From contig NC_092672.1 in NCBI RefSeq assembly GCF_964355755.1, positions 18,906,501-18,970,500 of the forward strand: 64,000 bases of DNA. The letters are read 5' to 3'. The position numbers were made by a program, and so were the translations under genes. Each line of letters begins with the position of its first letter. Within the stretch, counting starts at the first letter, position 1. The notes beneath the pieces are model-generated. The model worked only from the letters and a program-made list of their open reading frames with translations, made no database searches and was not told the origin of the DNA. This document shows positions 58,801 through 64,000 of the stretch, one piece after another. The DNA comes from Antedon mediterranea. Its lineage: Eukaryota; Echinodermata; Crinoidea; Comatulida; Antedonidae.

Positions 58801-61800
58801 AGGATTATGTTGACGTTGTCGAGGTATATATTTACATTTAGTTTCTGTTGCATAAATATATCCTCAGAATACGGTATTCATACCGTATTTTTAATCCCCC
58901 GTTTCTGCTAGAAGTACTATCTTGAGTGGTCTTGTATCGTTGGCGATGTTGTAGCATAGTCTGCTTTTATTTTTTATTGACTGACTTATTGTATATAAAA
59001 AACGCCTCAAATTAAACTGGCTTATAGAAGTTGTCAAAATAATGAAATATAGATGATTTCTACATTTCACTAACTTTAACTTCCTTTTTTAGATAAGTCT
59101 TATAGTAAAAAAACAATAAATTTATAATTTTTCTAATTTTAGCTCGTTAAGAATATGACTTCAGACATATATGCAAAAGAGTTGAAAAGTAAGATAACAT
59201 ACTACACGCACAACACGTCATACTATGGACCTTTATTTGCAAATAATGAAGATTTCGGGACGGCGCATCTATCTGTTGTGGATGAAGATGGCATGGCGGT
59301 GTCAGTGACGAGTACAATTAACACACAGTAAGACGATTTTGATACTAATAGTAATACTAAAACAAAGTAACGCTCACTCTAACGGCCAGTATTGGTTCAT
59401 CAAATACATTTTACAAAATCAAAACGTAGCCATGGTAAAGAAATAAGTTTAATTGCACAAATAAAGTTACACTAAACATGAAAGAAGGTCACCTTAGAAA
59501 ACAAGGCAATCTAACAACATGACGCTGAGCTCACCCAGATCAAAGGGTTTACCTCTAGTTTCGAATCACATTCCGCCCCCTAAACGCTTGACTGAATTTT
59601 GATTGGCCATTTGGCTTCCTCAAATGTTTAGTAATTCACCAAGGGTACCAAAAACGGTACCCTTAATCCACAATCTTCGCTTTAATCCAACACAGAGAAA
59701 TCAGTTTAAGCAAATAGAACCACCAAAAGTGGCCAACGGAAAATTATTTTAAATTAAAAAAAAGTCAATAAAGCTGGAATAAACAAAATAATATACAAAA
59801 TTGTTCCCATCTCTTCACATCGATAGACAATATTGACTATTCTCGTTACGTTCATGTTTCCACTAATATTTACAAATGTATCTTCCTTTTGAATTTGGTG
59901 GTTTATTTACATATTAACAAAATAAATTATAATGAAATTATGCAAATAAAAGCGATACTTTTAATACCACCATAAAGTTGTCCCGAACTTGCAAGTTGCA
60001 AGTTACTTATATAGCTTCTATATGTTTGTTATAAGTTTTGGCTCTAAAGTTCGTGGGACACGAACAGGAATCATATTCAACAACGAGATGGATGATTTTT
60101 CAACACCTGGTACACGGAACACGTTTGGTGTACCTGCCTCACCATCAAATTTTATCAAGCCTGGAAAACGGCCTATGTCATCTATGTGCCCATCCATATT
60201 TATTGATGAGGAGGAAAAAGTGCGTTTGATAATAGGAGCGTCGGGAGGTACAAGGATAACTACTGGAACTTCATTGGTAAGTCTGTCAGGATGCCACATG
60301 TGTTGTGGTGGTGGTCCGTTACTTATGGGTAAGTCTGTCAGGATGCCACATGTGTTGTGGTGGTGGTCCGTTACTTATGGGTACGTCTGTCAGGATGCCA
60401 CTTGTGTTGTGGTGGTGGTCCGTTACTTATTGGTAAGTCTGTCAGGATGCCACTTGTGTTGTGGTGGTGGTCCGTTACTTATGGGTACATCAGTTAGAAT
60501 GCCACTTGTGTTGTGGTGGTGATCCGTTACTTATTGGTAAGTCTGTCAGGATCCCACTTGTGTTGTGGTAGTGGTCCGTTACTTATTGGTAAGTCTGTCA
60601 GGATACCACATGTGTTGTGGTGGTGATCCATTACTTATTGGTAAATCTGTCAGGATGCCACTTGTGTTGTGGTGGTGATCTGTTACTTATTTGGTAAGTC
60701 TGTCAGGATCCCACTTGTGTTGTAGTGGTGATCCTTTACTTATTGGTAAGTCTGTCAGGATGCCACATGTGTTGTGGTGGTGGTCCGTTACTTATGGGTA
60801 AGTCTGTCGGGATGCCACTTGTGTTGTGGTGGTGATCTGTTACTTATTGGTAAGTCTGTCAGGATCCCACTTGTGTTGTGGTGGTGGTCCGTTACTTATT
60901 GGTAAGTCTGTCAGGATACCACATGTGTTGTGGTGGTGATCCATTACTTATTGGTAAATCTGTCAGGATGCCACTTGTGTTGTGGTGGTGATCCTTTACT
61001 TATTGGTAAGTCTGTCAGGATGCCACATGTGTTGTGGTGGTGGTCCGTTACTTATGGGTAAGTCTGTCGGGATGCCACTTGTGTTGTGGTGGTGATCCGT
61101 TACTTATCTGTAAGTCTGTCGGGATGTCACTTGTGTTGAGGTTGTGGTCCGTTAAGTCGGCATAACAAGTTACTGACTTATTTCCACTGGGGTGCCACAT
61201 AAAAATCAGAAAATGTGAGTAGTTACATTTTTAAAAGGTAAATGATTAAAAACCGAGACTTTAAACATATAAATATACACAAGAAACATTATATGTTTGC
61301 GGTTCTGCTGACATAAATGATTGTCACCGAGTTTATTGGTAGTGTGTTTTTTTGCCTTTAGTTTTAGAACTCTTCTGATATTTGATTTCGATCTTAGGCG
61401 ACAATGAATACTTTGTGGTTTGGCAAAAACATTGAAAATGCAATAAAAGAACCAAGAATCCACCACCAACTGGTGCCGATCTACATTGCATACGAGAAGG
61501 AATTCAGCAAGGTAAATGCGGTAATTCTTAAACTAGATATCAGTGCATTGTAATATTATTAATGTTAGTTTTATATAAACTATATTTATTCACGAGACTG
61601 AAGTATACAGCACAAATCGGTTAATCAACATCGATTGTTTTTACCCAATTCGTGATATTACAAAAAAATTATAATTAGGCCTAATAAAACATTATATAAA
61701 TACAAAAATAAGAGAATAAAAACTTGAACCCATTCTTTCGGACAACCCTTATTTATTTATAACAACATCTCTGAGTTGTGACAGTTCCTCGTGGTTTAAA

Positions 61801-62198
61801 AGTGACTCTTCCTGTATGAACTAGGCCGCCAATTCAGCGAGACAGTAAATTAACCCTCAACTCCTTGCAACTTCAAAACACAAGAAATGGAGGTTACTTT
61901 AACAAACGCATAAATGATTCATCACTATGTTTTAAACGGTAGCAAATAATTACGGTGTTAGGAAAAGGTAATTGAGGACGTTTGACTCGTTATTAGGGAT
62001 TACAGATCTATCTATCCTAAATATAAATGTCGATTACAACTTTTTCCACAGGAAATACTCCATGGTCTGGAATCAAGACTACACGAAGTGAAGCAATCCT
62101 CTAGTTCAAGTGTTGTACAAGGAATTAAGAGGAAATCCAACAACTATCTAACTGCTTATTGTGATGATAGGAAGGGAGGAAAACCAGCAGGCTATTAA
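43848..62198 (+). CDS. GGT1: Gamma-glutamyltransferase (glutathione hydrolase), 11 exons
   Basis: Cell-surface Ntn hydrolase that removes the gamma-glutamyl group of extracellular glutathione. Coding exons: 43848-43891, 47677-47841, 48266-48501, 48863-49055, 51287-51447, 51852-52016, 58696-58823, 59143-59327, 60036-60276, 61398-61511, 62052-62198; 1779 nt, 592 aa. A short cytoplasmic start ([10 protein letters not shown]), a type II signal anchor at about 24-45, then the large-subunit signatures [28 protein letters not shown] and GVPGEVNGY. Self-cleavage is expected before T404 in [12 protein letters not shown], which becomes the catalytic threonine of the small subunit. Substrate-site motifs follow: [20 protein letters not shown], and the C-terminal GGKPAGY typical of GGTs. 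All junctions keep phase. Vertebrate paralogues (GGT1, GGT5) cannot be separated by eye. Intron 1 (3.8 kb) holds retroelements; introns 4, 6 and 9 carry tandem repeats, two of them built on the gene's own splice donors. Confidence 0.96.
44540..44990 (+). repeat. tRNA-Glu-derived repeat, tandem copy B (GGT intron 1)
   Basis: Starts with the shared spacer (gtgctgttccgccgtacccc), a leader (gaacaataccatgaaa), then a damaged tRNA-like sequence at 44616-44677 that has lost part of the anticodon and T arms, then the body, the spacer again, and a second tRNA 3' half (caagcagaaggtccgggttc, 44900-44941) with its TTTTT and body. The tRNA parts recur at about 285 bp, so this is a tandem dimer of the unit seen at 41130-41560. 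Confidence 0.75.
45030..46800 (+). mobile_element. Penelope-like element, degenerate (GGT intron 1)
   Basis: Sense-oriented retroelement remnant. RT pieces in order: [10 protein letters not shown]-like and [11 protein letters not shown] (45080-45170, frame-shifted), [19 protein letters not shown] (45270-45330), catalytic [20 protein letters not shown] (from 45400), then [20 protein letters not shown] followed by thumb and linker sequence to 46092. After a stop comes the GIY-YIG endonuclease region: [13 protein letters not shown], then [20 protein letters not shown] and a C-terminal [10 protein letters not shown]. The order RT then GIY-YIG is diagnostic of Penelope-like elements. Several stops and frameshifts make it non-functional. 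A hammerhead-like motif lies in the 3' part and AT repeats follow (46850-46910). Confidence 0.85.
46701..46727 (+). ncRNA. Hammerhead ribozyme-like core in the Penelope-like element
   Basis: CTGATGA (46701-46707), a single A, stem GGGC/GCCC (46709-46712 with 46720-46723) closing a 7-nt loop, then GAAA (46724-46727): the two conserved boxes of a hammerhead around stem II. Penelope-like elements are known to carry hammerhead motifs near their ends. Stem III (gctctgcc) is weak and I could not confirm stem I or the cleavage site, so this may be a decayed copy. Confidence 0.4.
49041..49186. repeat. 121-bp duplication of the GGT exon 4 end and donor
   Basis: The exon 4 end and donor, agatcctagcctaag|gtaggt (donor at 49056), recur as agatcctagtctgag|gtaggt (donor at 49177), offset 121 bp. 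Downstream sequence is also repeated: aatagtaaatgttacagag / aataataaatgttatagac, and ttgttggtaagttagcat / ttgttggcaaattggcat. Two substitutions in the exon-derived part make it older than the RFC2 and exon 9 arrays. Reading past the true donor meets TAG at once (CTA AGG TAG). Confidence 0.85.
49400..49830 (+). mobile_element. LINE 3' terminal fragment with (TTATC)n tail
   Basis: The end ttgaggatcaataaaagtta followed by ttatc repeats (49803-49826) is the usual 3' tail of CR1/Jockey-type LINEs. Upstream lies non-coding 3' UTR-like sequence, including a perfect 24-base palindrome (49637-49660). It lies in GGT intron 4. Confidence 0.5.
50858..51045. repeat. Imperfect higher-order tandem repeat (GGT intron 4)
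   Basis: A ~90-bp block made of three related sub-units (ccatgttcatttgtgtgacc, ccatgttcattttgtttgac, ccatgttcatttgtgcgatc) occurs twice, from about 50859 and 50953. The overlapping open frame is only an effect of the repetition. Confidence 0.75.
52272..53806. repeat. 38-bp minisatellite, ~40 units (GGT intron 6)
   Basis: Unit tgtttgtctcgtgtgtgtgc-ctcctgtagcccaaccct, 38 bp, about 40 copies, with variants tctctt/tctcgt, gtatgt/gtgtgt and two units shortened to gcccctg. Because 38 is not a multiple of three and no minus-strand stop occurs in the unit, all three minus frames stay open for hundreds of codons (the longest 537, repeating [12 protein letters not shown]). These are artefacts, not genes. 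On the sense strand every unit ends its pyrimidine-rich part with cctcctgtag, acceptor-like. Confidence 0.96.
54074..54786 (+). pseudogene. Possible LINE C-terminal remnant (GGT intron 6)
   Basis: A plus-strand frame at 54074-54286 reads [20 protein letters not shown] then [10 protein letters not shown], reminiscent of the region near the end of CR1/Jockey ORF2 proteins (kYRi..kil...fkal.g..P.yl ... LRSS). The continuation to 54786 is AT-rich and in another frame. Low confidence. Confidence 0.25.
55187..55735. repeat. Unclassified repeat bounded by cgcgact motifs (GGT intron 6)
   Basis: Begins with a perfect hairpin agtcgcgt-gca-acgcgact (55187-55205) and ends near gagaacgcgactgcagcc (about 55698-55715). 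The phrase ggtcggtcggtaaacactaa occurs near both ends (55243 and 55676), flanking ~400 bp. The base composition (many cg dinucleotides such as gtacgcgctc and tgcgcg) differs from its surroundings. Confidence 0.5.
55886..56909. repeat. 32-bp minisatellite, 32 units (GGT intron 6)
   Basis: Unit atcgtatacttaccttacct-t(t/c)agcatcccct, 32 bp, 32 copies (1024 bp). Variation is mostly t/c at one site and tatac/tattt. On the minus strand each unit contains aaggtaaggtaagtatac, a double donor-like sequence; on the transcribed strand these are antisense. Confidence 0.96.
57304..57504 (+). other. Unrecognised open segment in GGT intron 6
   Basis: A 67-codon stretch reads [20 protein letters not shown] then [20 protein letters not shown] and ends at TAA. 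Its composition looks more protein-like than most intronic frames, but I recognise no family. It may be a retroelement fragment or chance. Confidence 0.2.
57700..58313. repeat. Degenerate tandem-like repeat (tttccggtacaattctggtc family)
   Basis: Related phrases recur about every 100-160 bp: tttttcctaatacaattcca (57734), acgtttccagtacaaattat (57838), tagtacagtttcggtcatgg (57907), ttcataccacaattctggtc (57984), acctttccggtacaatttcg (58128), aactttcgcggtacaaatat (58289). C-rich spacers with ctccc lie between. Single copies occur near 11225 and 42485, so it is also dispersed. Confidence 0.5.
60273..61155. repeat. 52-bp minisatellite grown from the GGT exon 9 donor, ~17 units
   Basis: Unit ttggtaagtctgtcaggatg-ccac(a/t)tgtgttgtggtggtggtccgttacttat, 52 bp. 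The first unit begins at the true exon 9 donor (TTG|gtaagt, 60277). Later units start ACTTATTG|gtaagtctg, closely matching the exon end ACTTCATTG|gtaagtctg, so the repeated block spans the exon-intron border. Donor-like sites recur at 60329, 60381 (gtacgt), 60433, 60485 (gtacat), 60537 and so on. The array decays near 61155. Confidence 0.93.
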
Positions 62199-62390
62199 TT
62201 TACGTACCAGTACATTTTTAGAAAACCAATACATTGCCTCATGTGTAGACTTTCGTTAGTAGATAATGTCTTGAAGTGTCAAAGATGCTCTCCAGATGAA
62301 ATAGTGTATCCTGAGATGAGAGCGGGTCATATAAATTGTGTTTTGTAATTATGTTATTTTTCTGTTTCGAAACAAAAGATTGAAAGAATG

Positions 62391-62396
62391 AATAAA
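62391..62396 (+). other. Polyadenylation signal of GGT
   Basis: AATAAA 193 bases after the GGT stop codon (gaatgaataaacgag), the first canonical hexamer downstream. Confidence 0.55.
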
Positions 62397-63604
62397 CGAG
62401 GGAAACCCTGGAAATGGTATTACGTACTACAACCACTTTTTTTACTGGATAGGAACCACCGCTCCTTAACGCCAATTGATTGTAAATGAAACCCATTTAA
62501 TTTCAAGACATTGCGCTCCATTTGTACACACTACAATTGGAAGTGTTACCCGAAGTTTTCCACACACAAACGGCGTGAATGAGGTATGCCTAATGAAGCC
62601 CGACTGGTTATCAATATCAACTCACATAAATTTGTATGCGGGTCAGCACCAGTGCTAACAGAACCTGTAATCAAAATTCATTCATAAAATAATACGTTAT
62701 AATTTTTAAAAGATCTTTAATATCAATATTATTTTCAGTTAATCAATTATGCTATAATGATACAGTATAAGCAAAAATCAATACCACACTACAAACGAAT
62801 ACTTGGAGAAAAGTGATACTATATTCAAATTTAGTTTAATTTCAACAAAAATATGAATATTAACAATAGCGATGATACTATTATAATTTCCACTTTACAA
62901 TGGTTCACTAATAATCTTAGTAAAAATGTAATAACACGAACCATATTTTACCATCACCGCCCTGCTCTCTCCATTGCAGTATAATGTATACATTTTAAGA
63001 GTTACAATTTTGTTGGCAATACAATCTGCTACAAGAAAATATTATGATTAAACTAATATTGTTACTTACTACTAATTAAAATAGATAAAATTCCAATAAC
63101 AGAATGAAAATTTACCTTGAATACACTATAATTTCTAAACAACTTTTTCCTTTTACCTTTCCTTAGCTATTGTTAAAAACGGTTTATTTTATCAAATTAA
63201 TTATGTTTTGGTTCACATAGATGTCTAATTCTGTATAGCTGGTTTCACATAATTATTTTTAAATGTGTATGATCAACAAACTCCAAAGACAGAGAGCAAA
63301 TACATCAAATATTTCCATAAAATAGTCAAATACTGTATTTTAACAAAAAATAATAAAATTAAATCTGAATATCCATTACTCAGAGTATTAAATTACCTAC
63401 ATTTATTGGAATATCAATGCATAATACTTTATATATTATATATTTTGGTCAAAATACAACACATTTAACGTAATCTACTCTCGCTTTAATTTTTAAAAAG
63501 TAACACATTTTAGGTGTACATAACTTCCACTTCAATGTTAATATACCGTAAAACATTGAACAAATTCCAAGTGAGCTAGTTTACGAGGCTTTACACAACT
63601 AAAC
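62397..63604. other. Intergenic region downstream of GGT
   Basis: AT-rich sequence. I see no exon, RNA gene or transposon signature. Short frames at 62476-62658 and 63265-63468 have no recognisable features. Confidence 0.5.
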
Positions 63605-64000
63605 AGATCTTTAGTAGTCACAGTTACTGAAGACCACCAAAAAAGATCTTTAGTAGTCACAGTTACTGAAGACTACCAAAGAAGATCTTTAGTATTCACA
63701 GTTACTGAAGACCATCAAAACAGATCTTTAGTAGTCACAGTTACTGAAGACCACCAAAAAAGATCTTTAGTAGTCACAGTTACTGAAGACCACCAAAAGA
63801 GATCTTTAGTAGTCACAGTTACTGAAGACAACCAAAAAATATCTTTAGTAGTCACAGTTACTGAAGACCATCAAAAAAGATCTTTAGTAGTCACAGTTAC
63901 TGAAGACCACCAAAAAAGATCTTTAGTATTCACAGTTACTGAAGACCACCAAGAAAGATCTTTAGTAGTCACAGTTACTGAAGACCATCAAAAAAGATCT
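63605..64000. repeat. 39-bp minisatellite running off the window end
   Basis: Unit agatctttagtagtcacagt-tactgaagaccaccaaaaa, 39 bp, about 10 units and continuing past the end. Differences are single bases (agtagtc/agtattc, gaccacc/gaccatc, caaaaa/caaaga). Each unit contains a BglII-type agatct. Confidence 0.95.

Noticed and set aside
59989-60522. A 177-codon frame containing GGT exon 9 and a Cys/Gly/Trp-rich tail
   Set aside because: Only 60036-60276 is exon; the tail is read-through into the donor-derived satellite beyond a consensus splice site. It is kept only as a possible alternative-donor product.
1-64000. Search for CRISPR arrays, operons or prokaryotic origins
   Set aside because: Direct repeats here are contiguous without unique spacers, and genes are split by spliceosomal introns. 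The sequence is eukaryotic.

Overview
This window is animal nuclear DNA: AT-rich, with short exons bounded by GT–AG introns, many transposon remnants and long minisatellites. Gene content (RFC2, SEC14-like/TAP, gamma-glutamyltransferase), a Penelope-like element and the constant recurrence of the palindrome taggcctac suggest an invertebrate deuterostome, probably an echinoderm. The lineage is inferred; no species can be named.

Layout. 1-6592: intergenic, with a palindromic MITE-like element (693-895), a diverged duplication and a dead LINE. 6593-7936: a single-exon gene for a three-Ig-domain type I membrane protein. 8212-9530: a broken LINE reverse transcriptase and an associated repeat. 9531-17199: no gene recognised. 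17200-28211 (minus): complete RFC2, 8 coding exons, 339 aa. 28212-28922: compact head-to-head promoter with an E2F-type site. 28923-39444 (plus): complete SEC14-like protein with CRAL-TRIO and GOLD domains, 12 coding exons, 403 aa. 39445-43847: intergenic, with a tRNA-Glu-like repeat and a 43-bp satellite. 43848-62198 (plus): complete gamma-glutamyltransferase, 11 coding exons, 592 aa, with a Penelope-like element in intron 1 and four arrays or duplications in later introns. 63605-64000: a 39-bp satellite that leaves the window. I assembled all three multi-exon genes by hand; exon lengths sum to multiples of three and every junction keeps phase.

The most unusual theme is tandem duplication anchored on splice sites. 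The RFC2 exon 3 acceptor plus its Walker A codons is repeated four times (64-bp unit). The GGT exon 4 donor is duplicated (121 bp). The GGT exon 9 donor is the first unit of a ~17-copy, 52-bp array in which most units carry a good 5' splice site. The true sites therefore sit beside close copies of themselves, and most copies would cause a premature stop or frameshift if used. A 38-bp array in GGT intron 6 adds ~40 acceptor-like sites.

The three genes have unrelated housekeeping or metabolic roles (clamp loading in replication, lipid transfer, extracellular glutathione breakdown). The only functional link the sequence suggests is the shared RFC2/SEC14L promoter.
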